The notes below the pieces were generated by a model. That model did no database searches. It saw only the letters and a program-made list of their open reading frames with translations, and was not told the DNA's origin. A stretch of 64,000 bases of DNA. Source: Cladopsammia gracilis. Its lineage: Eukaryota > Cnidaria > Anthozoa > Scleractinia > Dendrophylliidae. Where the stretch lies: assembly GCA_022457155.1 (NCBI GenBank), contig JAJGOT010000131.1, positions 494,001 to 558,000 on the forward strand, in the 5' to 3' direction. Position 1 is the first letter of the stretch, and each line of letters begins with the position of its first letter. The translations under genes were made by a program, and so were the position numbers. Below are positions 16,028 through 24,206 of this stretch, piece after piece.

Positions 16028-16660
16028 ATTGGTGAACTTGCGCTGACTGGCGTTGCGCATGCGCTGCCTTGGTTGGGAAAAAAGACAGTTGAAATGGGTC
16101 GTTATGGAGCCAGTGAATTATTGCGAAACAAAAACACTCAAAAGAAAGCATTGGATTTTGCCCTGGACAAGATGAAACCATTTCTTGCCAAAACCTCTTC
16201 CGATATGATGAATGAGCTGTCCACTGCGATCCGACCAAACAGAAAATATAAAACAGATCGAGCAGATTTGGATGGGGGTGCTTTAGATGTTCATTCCCTG
16301 ATTGGGAAGCTGCCAAGACCAAAGAAAGGTTTCACCCTCCCAGGCCATAACTTCACCGGGCCCTGGAACCCATTGGAGAAGCAAGTCAGATTTGATGAAA
16401 AGGGAAAGATTCTTGAAATCTGGCAGCAACCCACAGGAAAAACAGACGCAGTTGCTATGCAACACGATGTGGATTATTCAGTCTGCGCGAAGAAAGCGGA
16501 TCCGCGTAAATGCAAGAACGAAGCAGACAGGAAAATGGTTGCCGCTTTGGATGCCATTCCCTGGAAAGAAAGACAGTGGGGTCATGCTTTGGCGCGAAAC
16601 ACAATTCAAGCAAAACAGAAACTTGGGCTCGGCGCCCCAAAAAACGGGAAAAGATTTTGA
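16001..16660 (+). CDS. Phospholipase A2-domain virion protein (parvovirus VP1-like)
   Basis: The frame is open from before 15863 but has no good ATG before real homology begins near LNLPSQGGG, so I place its start at the frameshift junction. It has a hydrophobic helical segment, then the PLA2 core. The calcium loop is LPGHNFTGPWNPLEK and the catalytic helix is AMQHDVDYSVC with the His-Asp pair and Tyr. Parvovirus and adintovirus PLA2 loops normally read GPGN, but here Trp replaces the second Gly. The enzyme would breach endosomal membranes during entry. Its end overlaps the integrase frame at a second slippery heptamer. It is probably made as a zinc ribbon-PLA2 fusion of about 269 residues. 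Confidence 0.85.
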   Translation: MNLPSQGGGIGELALTGVAHALPWLGKKTVEMGRYGASELLRNKNTQKKALDFALDKMKPFLAKTSSDMMNELSTAIRPNRKYKTDRADLDGGALDVHSLIGKLPRPKKGFTLPGHNFTGPWNPLEKQVRFDEKGKILEIWQQPTGKTDAVAMQHDVDYSVCAKKADPRKCKNEADRKMVAALDAIPWKERQWGHALARNTIQAKQKLGLGAPKNGKRF

Positions 16661-17610
16661 GTGAAGGCTGGGCTCAAAATCTGGCAAATGAGCTGCACCG
16701 GCCAATCCGGAGGCGCTTTCCAAAGAGGCGAGTCATTGCGTATGGGGTTGACAACATCTGGGCGGCTGATCTGGTTGAGATGGGGAAATTTTCGAGGTGG
16801 AACAAGGGAATCAGATATCTCCTGATGGTGATCGATGTTTTCTCAAAATTCGGTTGGATTCGTCCCCTGAAAGATAAACGAGGTCAAACAGTGGCTGATG
16901 CTTTCCGAGACATATTCAAGGGGCGAAAACCGAAAATGCTCTGGACTGATAAAGGGTCTGAATTTTTCAATGGGACTATGAAGGATTTGCTTGGCGAAAA
17001 TGGGATACAATTGTATACAACGGAAAATGAAGAAAAGTCATCTGTTGTTGAGCGCTGGAACAGGTCTTTTAAGGAGAAACTCTTTAAAATGTTTAGCGTG
17101 AACAACAATACAATATACTGGGACAAACTTGGCAAATTACTGGATGAATATAATCATCGTTTTCATTCGAGCATTCGGATGAGTCCCGCAGAGGCGAGCA
17201 AACAGGAAAATGAGAAAAAGGTTTTCGCTAATCTTTTCGGAGATTTAATTTATGCTAAACATGCCCCAGCAAAATTCAAAGTCGGCGACAGGGTGAGAAT
17301 TTCAAAGTTTAAACGAAAGATATTTGACAAAGGTTACACGTCGAATTGGACAGAGGAGATATTTGTGATTGACGAAATAAAGAACACAAACCCTGTAACG
17401 TATAAATTAGTTGATCTGTTGGGAGAAAACATCACTGGATCATTTTACGAGGCGGAACTTCAAAAGACAACGCAAGATGTGTTTCGAATTGAAAAAGTTA
17501 TTCGCCGCGATAATAAGCGAAAACTCGCGCTTGTAAAATGGAAAAGTTACCCTAACAAATTTAATTCTTGGGTTCCATTGAGCGATGTGGAAAAACTAGC
17601 ACACGGTTAA
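16510..17610 (+). CDS. rve-family integrase with C-terminal chromodomain
   Basis: Homology starts near LANELHRPIRRRFPKRRVIAYGVDNIW. The DDE catalytic residues are Asp in WAADLVEM, Asp in LWTDKGSEF and Glu in SSVVERWNRSF. The C-terminus (FRIEKVIRRDNKRKLALVKWKSYPNKFNSWVP) is a chromodomain, which in Polintons and chromoviruses targets insertion to chromatin marks. The first 45-50 residues from the ATG at 16510 only re-read the PLA2 gene, so that start is doubtful. The frame can be entered by -1 slippage at AAAAAAC (16639-16645), giving a PLA2-integrase fusion. It would join element ends to DNA with 6-bp staggering, as the CAAACG duplication shows. Confidence 0.93.
   Translation: MQERSRQENGCRFGCHSLERKTVGSCFGAKHNSSKTETWARRPKKREKILSEGWAQNLANELHRPIRRRFPKRRVIAYGVDNIWAADLVEMGKFSRWNKGIRYLLMVIDVFSKFGWIRPLKDKRGQTVADAFRDIFKGRKPKMLWTDKGSEFFNGTMKDLLGENGIQLYTTENEEKSSVVERWNRSFKEKLFKMFSVNNNTIYWDKLGKLLDEYNHRFHSSIRMSPAEASKQENEKKVFANLFGDLIYAKHAPAKFKVGDRVRISKFKRKIFDKGYTSNWTEEIFVIDEIKNTNPVTYKLVDLLGENITGSFYEAELQKTTQDVFRIEKVIRRDNKRKLALVKWKSYPNKFNSWVPLSDVEKLAHG
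16639..16682 (+). promoter_or_regulatory. Candidate -1 ribosomal frameshift signal, PLA2 to integrase
   Basis: In the PLA2 zero frame the codons are CCA-AAA-AAC, giving the canonical A-AAA-AAC heptamer at 16639-16645, as used at retroviral gag-pro junctions. A 6-nt spacer (GGGAAA) precedes a perfect 10-bp stem, AGATTTTGAG (16652-16661) with CTCAAAATCT (16673-16682). The PLA2 stop TGA (16658-16660) lies inside the stem. The -1 frame continues directly into the conserved integrase N-terminus. Confidence 0.75.
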
Positions 17611-17914
17611 TAGTTTATTGAAAAGTTTTAATGATATGCGGCCACAGCGTAGCCTAATGATATATGTATTTTCACATACAAACAGAAGTACATGTACAAA
17701 TGAAAGTTTATGAACAAATACATGAAAATACATAAAAAATGAAAGCATCTGATTGGTTGAGGTAAATCATACGACATTTCCTTTATCACCTTCTAGCACG
17801 TTGTAGACATGTGACATATGATGCAATACCATCTGGCGATTTATTGCGTGAGCGCATCAGAATATAAATGTTTTACATTCATATTCACAAAGTCTGTTAT
17901 TTTCAAAACACCGC
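17611..17914. other. Non-coding gap inside the Polinton between convergent genes
   Basis: About 300 bp of AT-rich sequence separate the integrase stop from the 3' end of the minus-strand acidic gene. No open frame with good features is present. It probably holds the polyadenylation signals of both convergent transcription units; none is a perfect AATAAA. Confidence 0.6.
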
Positions 17915-18268
17915 TTAGCATCGCTTTCGTTTCGCTTGGCTTTCGTTCATTTCCCGGTGGATTTCCCAGAGAAGACCGCTTTGCTTTTGGAGTTCCTTTT
18001 TGAGAATCTTGTGTTCCTCCTGGAGATTGACAAAAGATTCAAAAAGGAGTTCAATTGAGTCTTCGATTTCGTCGCTTCGCTCAGCTTCCGCCATCTCCGA
18101 ATCAGAGACAATGAATTCATCATCCGATGTTGTCGGAGTCTCGTTCACGCTTCTTGTTTCTTCCTCTGAGCATGTGAAACAATCGTCATGGTCACTCGCA
18201 CTGAGGCTCGCTTCGCTCGCTTCGCTTTGCTCGTCTTCATTGTAAATTATTTTTTTAAATGGATCCAT
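17915..18268 (-). CDS. Small acidic protein with coiled-coil C-terminus
   Basis: The first 75 residues of this 117-aa protein are Ser/Glu/Asp-rich (DEQSEASEASLSASDHDDCFTC, then SDDEFIVSDSEMAEAE). The C-terminal third is a likely coiled coil (SIELLFESFVNLQEEHKILKKELQKQ) ending in a basic KRKRC. A CFTCSEEE segment between acidic stretches loosely resembles the LxCxE pocket-protein motif found in some small DNA virus accessory proteins, but Phe replaces Leu. The ATG follows the upstream stop as TAA-A-ATG within AATTAAAATG. It is possibly a regulatory or host-interaction protein. The function is unknown. Confidence 0.65.
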   Translation of the reverse strand: MDPFKKIIYNEDEQSEASEASLSASDHDDCFTCSEEETRSVNETPTTSDDEFIVSDSEMAEAERSDEIEDSIELLFESFVNLQEEHKILKKELQKQSGLLWEIHREMNESQAKRKRC

Positions 18269-18269
18269 T

Positions 18270-18752
18270 TTAATTCCAATTACATTTTTTGAAAATGGCT
18301 TGGATTATTTTTTCTTGTTCCGCCCGTCTGGATGGAAGTTTGAGCAGTTTGAAATCATCTTCATTGGGATTGAAACCGTTCTTCTGCAACAGGGTGAAAA
18401 GAACTTGGTGGCAATTGAGAAACTTTTTCCTGTTGAGATGAAGATCGTCATATGCTAGGGAAAAATATTTGAAATCGTCGATGAGATATTTCTCCAGATG
18501 TTCATAATCATTTCCGTCGTGACCTGTTATGTGGTTGAAGATTTCATGAGCGTGGTCATTTGCTTTCTTTCCCCATTTGGCAGCTTTGGCGAAATCCCTG
18601 ACTTTTTTTCTTGTGAGTTCGCCACGGGGAATCTGGGAGAGAATTTGTGCTTGATAAAACTCGAGATCTTTGAGTGGAATTTGATTTTCCCCTGATTTTT
18701 TCGGATGATATCTTTGAAATGTTCCAGTCGGGGATTTTTGGGAGTATGGCAT
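18270..18752 (-). CDS. Uncharacterised helical protein (C-terminal frame)
   Basis: The frame is open for 160 residues. The helical, charged C-terminal 110 residues (KDLEFYQAQILSQIPRGE, then HAHEIFNHITGHDGNDYEHLEKYLIDD) look like a genuine globular protein. The local ATG at 18752 has poor context (CAACATGCC). The alternative is entry from the overlapping frame that starts MSDSEEEE at 18817, by a -1 shift at AAAAAAT (18694-18700), which lies in zero frame there. The gene ends one base before the acidic protein's ATG on the same strand. No family is recognised. Its position next to the right inverted repeat mirrors polB on the left. Confidence 0.6.
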   Translation of the reverse strand: MPYSQKSPTGTFQRYHPKKSGENQIPLKDLEFYQAQILSQIPRGELTRKKVRDFAKAAKWGKKANDHAHEIFNHITGHDGNDYEHLEKYLIDDFKYFSLAYDDLHLNRKKFLNCHQVLFTLLQKNGFNPNEDDFKLLKLPSRRAEQEKIIQAIFKKCNWN

Positions 18753-18817
18753 GTTGTGTGGGTTTCCTGAACGAGTTCAGGAATGAAATCGATTTCTTCT
18801 TCTTCAGAATCAGACAT
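18527..18817 (-). CDS. Overlapping acidic N-terminal frame, possible true start of the 18270 gene
   Basis: The ATG at 18817 (AGAAAAATGTCT) has the A-rich context of the element's other starts. It opens with MSDSEEEEIDFIPELV, a plausible acidic protein start. After about residue 42 this frame becomes basic and featureless, as if reading a shadow of the other frame. The two frames overlap for about 230 nt and are related by -1, with A-AAA-AAT in register at 18694-18700. It may be the first exon-like half of one protein, a frameshifted copy, or a separate small gene. Confidence 0.45.
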   Translation of the reverse strand: MSDSEEEEIDFIPELVQETHTTCHTPKNPRLEHFKDIIRKNQGKIKFHSKISSFIKHKFSPRFPVANSQEKKSGISPKLPNGERKQMTTLMKSSTT

Positions 18818-18857
18818 TTTTCTTTGCCTGGGGAAAAGATTTTGGGATTTGAAAAGA

Positions 18858-19214
18858 ATTTTTTTGTGCGGAAATTCAGCGGAGAAATCTTGAAATTGGC
18901 CAATTTCAAGATTTTGTCTTGTGCTGAATTTAGCTTCAGTAGGTGGTAAAAGAGAGTTCTGAGACACCCTCAAATTCCCCTGAATTTCACACAAATATTT
19001 CCTGCAGATTTCAACAAATAATACATTATTTATCATCAGTCCAAATCAACAGATACCACGCAATTCTGATGAGTTTGAGCAGATTTGACAAATTGCGGAG
19101 TTGTGTGAAAACTGACAGAAATTGTTGAATTTGTCAGATTTGTTGGGTCTGAAATATTTGTGTGAAATTCAGGGGAATTTGAGGGTGTCTCAGAACTCTC
19201 TTTTACCACCTACT
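18858..19214. repeat. Right terminal inverted repeat with 277-bp hairpin unit
   Basis: This is the counterpart of the left terminus. The terminal unit 18938-19214 has 64-bp arms (18938-19001 and 19151-19214) and a 149-bp loop (19002-19150), identical to the left unit in direct orientation. Interior to it the inverted match to 961-1040 has a few mismatches and includes the TTGGCCAA-centred palindrome (18885-18914). The outer hairpins are thus more alike than the inner inverted repeats, implying homogenisation of the ends. Confidence 0.92.
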
Positions 19215-19220
19215 CAAACG
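19215..19220. repeat. Target site duplication CAAACG, right copy
   Basis: Exact partner of 678-683, placed directly after the terminal CCTACT of the Polinton. Confidence 0.95.
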
Positions 19221-21470
19221 AATAGAGGCAGTTTTTCCAGATTTAGTCCATACAGACCAAACAGGTTTTATAAAAGGTAGGTGTATTGGAGAAAATATTA
19301 GACTTATTAACGACGTAATGGAACATATCAAAACAGAAAAAAGGGGGGAATCTTAATCTCACTTGATTTCAAGAAAGCGTTTGATTCACTAGAGTGGCCA
19401 CTGATACTGAGATCATTAGACACGTTTAATTTCGGAGATAGTCTTAAAAAGTGGGTGACTTTGTTTTACTCCGATATTTAGAGTGCGGTAGTGAATAATG
19501 GCTTTGCAACAAAGTGGTTCAAGCCTTCAAAAGGAGTGAGACAAGGCTGCCCGTTCTCGCCATACCTTTTTGTTATGTCGACTGAGATATTATCCAATAA
19601 AATCCGCCAGAATACAGACATAAAGGGAATCATTGTATTTGGAAACGACATTAAAATAAGCCAATTTGCAGATGATACGAATCTTTTTTGTGCTGATATG
19701 ATCTCCACAGAGAACGCTCTGACAACTGTTAAAAATTATAGTGTCACTGACATTTTGGGGTTACATCTCAATGTTAAGAAAACCAAAGCTATTTGGCTGG
19801 GGAAATGGGAAACAAATAAGACCACTCCCTTAAATCTGAAATGGTTACGTTGCCCGGTCAAAGTGTTAGGTATCTATGTTTCGTATGACGAGAAAAAAAT
19901 TATGAATACAACTTCATGTTAAAATTGAGGAAACTGCAAACAAAGCTAGATATGTGGAGGGCAAGAGATCTGACTTTATTCGGGAGAGTTTTGATCATTA
20001 AGTCTCTGGGACTATCGTAATTAATTTGCTCAATATCTAATCTTAATGTTCCAAAGGAGATTGCGCCTATGATTAAAAAGAAACTATTTAGTTTCCTCTG
20101 GAAAAATAAGAATGACAAAATAAGTCTCTATCAAGATTTAAGCACAGGCGGAATTCGTATGGTAAATGTCAGTAATAATTAAAGCTTTAAGATTAGCTTG
20201 GATTTCTAGATTACTATCCAAAGGAATCCGAATTGGAGAACAGTTCCAGACCATTTTTTTCAAAATGTGTGGGATCTGAATTTTCTTTTAAGATGTAATT
20301 ATGATCCAAAATACTTACCCAAAATCCCAGTTTTTTATAGCGAAATTCTTAATTTCTTTAACGAACTAAAATGTCTCTACAGTGGTGATCAACTGAATGA
20401 CTTAATGTTGTATAACAACAAAGAAATTCTTATCGCAGGAGTCTTTTTATTATAGTGAATGGTTAAAAGAAGGCATTCTCACAATTAGGGATCTCCTAGA
20501 TGAAAATGTTAATTTCTTATCATTCCAAGATTTAAGTAAAAAAAATACCATTGCCATTCAAATTTTCTTCAACTTTACAAAGGTATCAGTGCCATACCGA
20601 AACATTTGTTGACAAAAGCGAGATTCTGTGAGCAAGCCATCTCAAAATATTCATATATGAGAAAATCTATTAAATTCTCGCTAAATGAGACCACTGAACT
20701 AAACTTTGACAAAATAAAACTAAAAGACTTCTATTGGCTTTTCATTAATAATAATAATGGTAGTCCTCACAGTCATACAGGTCCGATGAAATGGGGCAAA
20801 ACTTTGTCAATGAGTGGAGGTAATTGGAAAACATATTTTCATCGGTAAAGAAAATTTGTAAAGAAAATGAACTAAAAGAATTTTACTTTAAATTTATACA
20901 CAGAGCTATTGTAACAAAGAGGGAGCTACTTACATTTGGAATCAAAGATAATGACGATTGTCTTTATTGTGGTGAACCAGACTCTATTAATCATTCATTT
21001 ATATATTGCTGCTTTACGAAGTCGGCGTTTCTAGGAAATGTTATTCAATGACTCAAACAATACTCGCTTCTCCCTCACGACTGAACAAACTTTATTTGGA
21101 ATTATGTCCAGTCAACACGCAAAAAAAGTTACTAGGAAACTATACTCTCCTATTTATGAGATACTATATCTACACCAGTAAACTCCATTCTAAAGCTATA
21201 ACTCTTCAAGAATTTATAAATAAAGTATTGATAAAGTGTCGAACCGAGAATTTATCCTAGATACAGATTACTTAGAAATCTTAAATTCAACATTAGTTAA
21301 TCTCCAAATACCTTCCTGAAAGACTGTCCTTAATTTCACGCTATATATGTATAGTAGTATCTACAGAAATTATATAATAATGACAGCGTATATTATATGT
21401 AAATGTTTGTTATGTTTTGTAAATGACCTGAAGGTGAAATAAAGTTTTGCAAAAAAAATAAATAAAAAGA
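19215..21470 (+). pseudogene. LINE (non-LTR retrotransposon) remnant interrupted by the Polinton
   Basis: Translated pieces show a degraded reverse transcriptase: HTDQTGFIKGR, SLDFKKAFDSLEW, GVRQGCPFSPYLFVMSTEIL (19540-19610) and ISQFADDTN near 19670, which carries the catalytic ADD box. It ends with a C-terminal Cys/His segment CLYCGEPDSINHSFIYC near 20960. Stops and frameshifts occur throughout, so it is dead. The 3' end is an A-rich tail with AATAAA near 21440-21465. Its 5' portion is the fragment at 616-683. Confidence 0.88.
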
Positions 21471-22155
21471 GAACAGAACCCCATTTATTGGGCAGAGAAC
21501 CCGGAGAACTGAGAGAACAGACCCCCGGTTAAGTAAAGAGTAGCGTTTTGGGGTTTAGCATTGATCCACAGTGTTTAGGATTAAGCACTTATATGAAAAC
21601 GGTTAGCTTTCATTTATTGTTATGGATAACTCTATAAATATGTTAAAAATTACAGTTCCCGGCAGCTAGTCCACGTTGGTATAGTGGATAAGGATATTAG
21701 TTATGAAGCGAACGACTCGAGGCTTACACTATTCTGATCTTTTTTTCTAATTTTACTCTGAAGTGTGAAAAAGATTCTTCTTTATGTAACTTAAAGTGAA
21801 AAGGAAAGGTCATTTTGAGATATGGAAACGAGCATTTACCTAGGTTCTATGATATGGGGCTCCGCAGGGGGCCTTCGGCCCGCGAGAGCTCCGCTATGAA
21901 ACAGGGTAATATAATAAATACATTCCAAATATCCAGGGAATGTAAACTAGCGTATGTTGAAATTAGAGATTATTTTAAAACGATTTCAACATAAACAACA
22001 ATCTTAACTCGTCTCGTCTCAGACTTAACTCCTGTGAGAGTAGCAAAAGGTTAAAATTCAAATCTGTATATATACTCCAACCGCTGAAGCGATTTGTTTA
22101 GTCATAATACCGCGTCTTCAAAATATGAAAACAATTAGCCAAGAAGAACAAAATC
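21471..22155. other. Intergenic/intronic sequence, nothing recognised
   Basis: A segment near 21670-21720 (CACGTTGGTATAGTGGATAAGG) resembles a tRNA A-box, but no matching B-box or cloverleaf follows. No other gene or repeat boundary could be supported. Confidence 0.4.
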
Positions 22156-22353
22156 TTACAATTTTGTAGCAGTTTCCGGGATGCATGTCCACAAGTCAGT
22201 TGGCAATTGTGTATCCGTGCAGTTATATACGTTCTCAACTTGGTAGTTTGTTATTCTGCCACTGCTAAGGCACTGAATCTTGCAGTCTGAAAGAATGAAA
22301 TATGTGATGTCTTTTAATTGAACTTGCACGTCTTGGCGTTTAAGGATGGCGCT
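22156..22353 (-). CDS. Possible 3'-terminal exon of the CUB/Ig gene
   Basis: An open stretch follows an acceptor-like TTGCAG and ends in a stop. It encodes a Cys-containing segment (DITYFILSDCKIQCLSSGR, then YNCTDTQLPTDLWTCIPET) with an N-glycosylation site, in keeping with an extracellular protein. However, the acceptor gives phase 0, whereas the Ig exon upstream ends in phase 1. Direct splicing to that exon would not keep the frame, so an additional exon or a different gene is needed. Confidence 0.3.
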   Translation of the reverse strand, partial: SAILKRQDVQVQLKDITYFILSDCKIQCLSSGRITNYQVENVYNCTDTQLPTDLWTCIPETATKL

Positions 22354-22603
22354 CTGCAACTCTTATGTCCAGCCAGATAAGTTTGAACACTACCATCGTA
22401 TTAGCCTGTTTCATAAAAAGGCATTTTTTTATTTATTTTTTTTTTATTTTTTTTTTACCATTCAGCGGCATACAAATAACCTTGGGGATTTACCACCACC
22501 TATTTAGCTCAATTGGTATGGCACAAGTCTGCAGAGCGGGAGATCACGGGTTTAAATAAAGGAAATCAGCATTTAGTAGAAAAATAGTTTACACAAAACA
22601 GAC

Positions 22604-22840
22604 CTAATAAAAACACTTCGATATCTGTCGAATCACTGCCAGCTTTGTTAGTAGCCACGCAAGTGTAATTTCCCTCCTCATAGATTTTTGCTGTGACCAT
22701 TCCTGAACCATTAGCGAAGGGTGTGGAGTTTTTGAGCAAAGACATGTTAACGGGTGGGGTTCCTTCAGCTGAACACCATAAAATATGACCTGGCACCGTC
22801 CGTGCCCAGGATTGCATTCCATAAGTAATTTCCGGTTTAT
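22604..22840 (-). CDS. Immunoglobulin-domain exon of a host surface/secreted protein
   Basis: The 237-nt exon is bounded by a TTTGCAG acceptor and an AG|GTCTGT donor, both phase 1. It encodes one Ig-like domain: DKPEITYG, the B-strand Cys in ILWCSAEGTPP, several N-x-S/T sites, then EGNYTCVATNKAGSDS with the F-strand Cys. Symmetrical phase 1-1 exons are the rule for shuffled extracellular modules, and the exon joins in frame to the CUB exon upstream at 26779-27135. The host gene therefore probably encodes a multidomain cell-surface or matrix protein. The rest of its exons are not recognised. Confidence 0.8.
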   Translation of the reverse strand: MNRKLLMECNPGHGRCQVIFYGVQLKEPHPLTCLCSKTPHPSLMVQEWSQQKSMRREITLAWLLTKLAVIRQISKCFY

Positions 22841-22906
22841 CTGCAAATAAAAGTAAAATGCCAATAAGATGCCGCTTAAAAGACACCGAGGTTAGTAAGA
22901 GATAAA

Positions 22907-24206
22907 GGCCCTGTTCACACTACAACGAAAAATGTAGTTTGGCGTTTGCAAAAAAATGGAAAATTTTGTAATCACCAATTTTTCGTTTTCGTAATCCTGT
23001 TGGCACTTAAATTTGTGAAATTGTTTTGTGTGACCAAACATGTCAATTTTACCAAGATCATATAACAAAAATATCGTGATGTGTGTTTGTCTTCAAACGT
23101 AATTCTGTGAGTCAAAGTCTGTGAGCAAAGAAAAATGCTCCCGAGAAATGTTATTATCGCACTTTTTTGCTTTCTATACTTCTAATGCAAAATCTCTTTT
23201 TGTTACATCAACAATTTATTCTAGTTTTGGTGGCCAGGATTCGCCTGTTTCGAATTTTAGAGCTTTTAATTGAGCTGAGGAGACGCCGCCACCGCCGTCG
23301 TTTTCACCCGTATTGGATACTTCCTCACCCTGTGGAATCTTGGTTTGAAATTCATATCTGCACCAGCGCCACTTTCCTGGCCCGAGACCTTGTTCCGTAG
23401 ACATATGAGAATGGGAAGAGAGTCATTCGACGATTTACGGGAATCAAATGACGGGAAACTATACCGTCACGTACGCTACGTAAAATTTGTTTCAAAATAT
23501 GATGACCCGATAAAAGATGGATGTCACGAAACAAAGGATTTTCACCCGTATTGGATACTTCCTCACCCTGTGGTATCTTGGTTTGAAATTCATTGCAGAG
23601 TTTCCCGCTAGGTACCAGGACTTCTCTTACGTAAACCCGCTGACCGGGGACTCATGTGCTCGGCCAAAAAAGTCGGCCATGTTTGTGTTTCGAACACTGC
23701 GAACAATTTGAAGGACTAGCTAGTTATTTCTCGCCTTACGGAGTTCTTGTAAGTGTCTTCGCTTTACTAGCTCAGTGTTCTTGTATTGTATTGTTATTTT
23801 TGCGTTCCTGTTCTATTGTAGAATGGTTCCTTCATCGTTGGCATTAAAGTGAATTTTGCTCATCGAGAAGGCTGTTTCTTCATTCATCTGCACTAGCGCC
23901 ACTTTTCCGGCCCGAGACTTTGTTCCGTAGACATATGAGAATGGGAAGAGAGTCATTCGACGATTTACGGGAATCAAATGGCGGGAAACTATGATGACCC
24001 GATAAAAGATGGAGGTCACGAAACAAAGGATTTTCTCGCCTTACAAAAACATTACGGCCTCCAAAGTTAGTCGACGGTGTCTTTGAAGTTTGGTGACACA
24101 TGCGAAACTTTTCGTGGGTGAAAAAAGTCGTTCGCACTACAAAACGGTTCGTGTTGACAGATTTTTTTGCAAAACAAACATAATTTCGCATAGTGCGAAC
24201 AGGGCC
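22907..24206. mobile_element. Degenerate Harbinger-like DNA transposon in the CUB/Ig intron
   Basis: Termini GGCCCTGTTCACACTA and TAGTGCGAACAGGGCC form imperfect inverted repeats (15 of 16). Inside, plus-strand pieces read RRRFHPYWILPHPVESW and RMGRESFDDL, the N-terminal style of PIF/Harbinger-type transposases. The FHPYWILPHPV block occurs twice (near 23303 and 23540), and the CTGGCCCGAGAC...CGATTTACGGGAATC block also occurs twice, so the element is rearranged and non-coding. I could not identify a clear 3-bp target duplication. Confidence 0.55.

Larger units (their letters stand above)
684..19214. mobile_element. Complete Maverick/Polinton element (adintovirus-like), 18.5 kb
   Basis: The element is bounded by AG...CT termini, inverted repeats and a perfect 6-bp target duplication. 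It encodes the diagnostic Polinton set: family B polymerase, A32/FtsK-type ATPase, adenain-like cysteine protease, chromodomain rve integrase, double jelly-roll major capsid and penton-like minor capsid. It also has a parvovirus-VP1-like phospholipase A2 domain, known from adintoviruses. No core ORF has an obvious internal stop. The only frame breaks fall at gene junctions with slippery sequences. The element is likely young and possibly still competent for replication and capsid formation, which is an inference from intact frames. Confidence 0.97.

Noticed and set aside
21668..21740. tRNA gene
   Set aside because: An A-box-like GTTGGTATAGTGG is present, but no B-box, cloverleaf or anticodon stem can be built.
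22500..22560. tRNA-derived SINE head (TTTAGCTCAATTGGTATGGC)
   Set aside because: Only about 50 bp resembles a tRNA; no clear body or tail, so no boundary can be defended.
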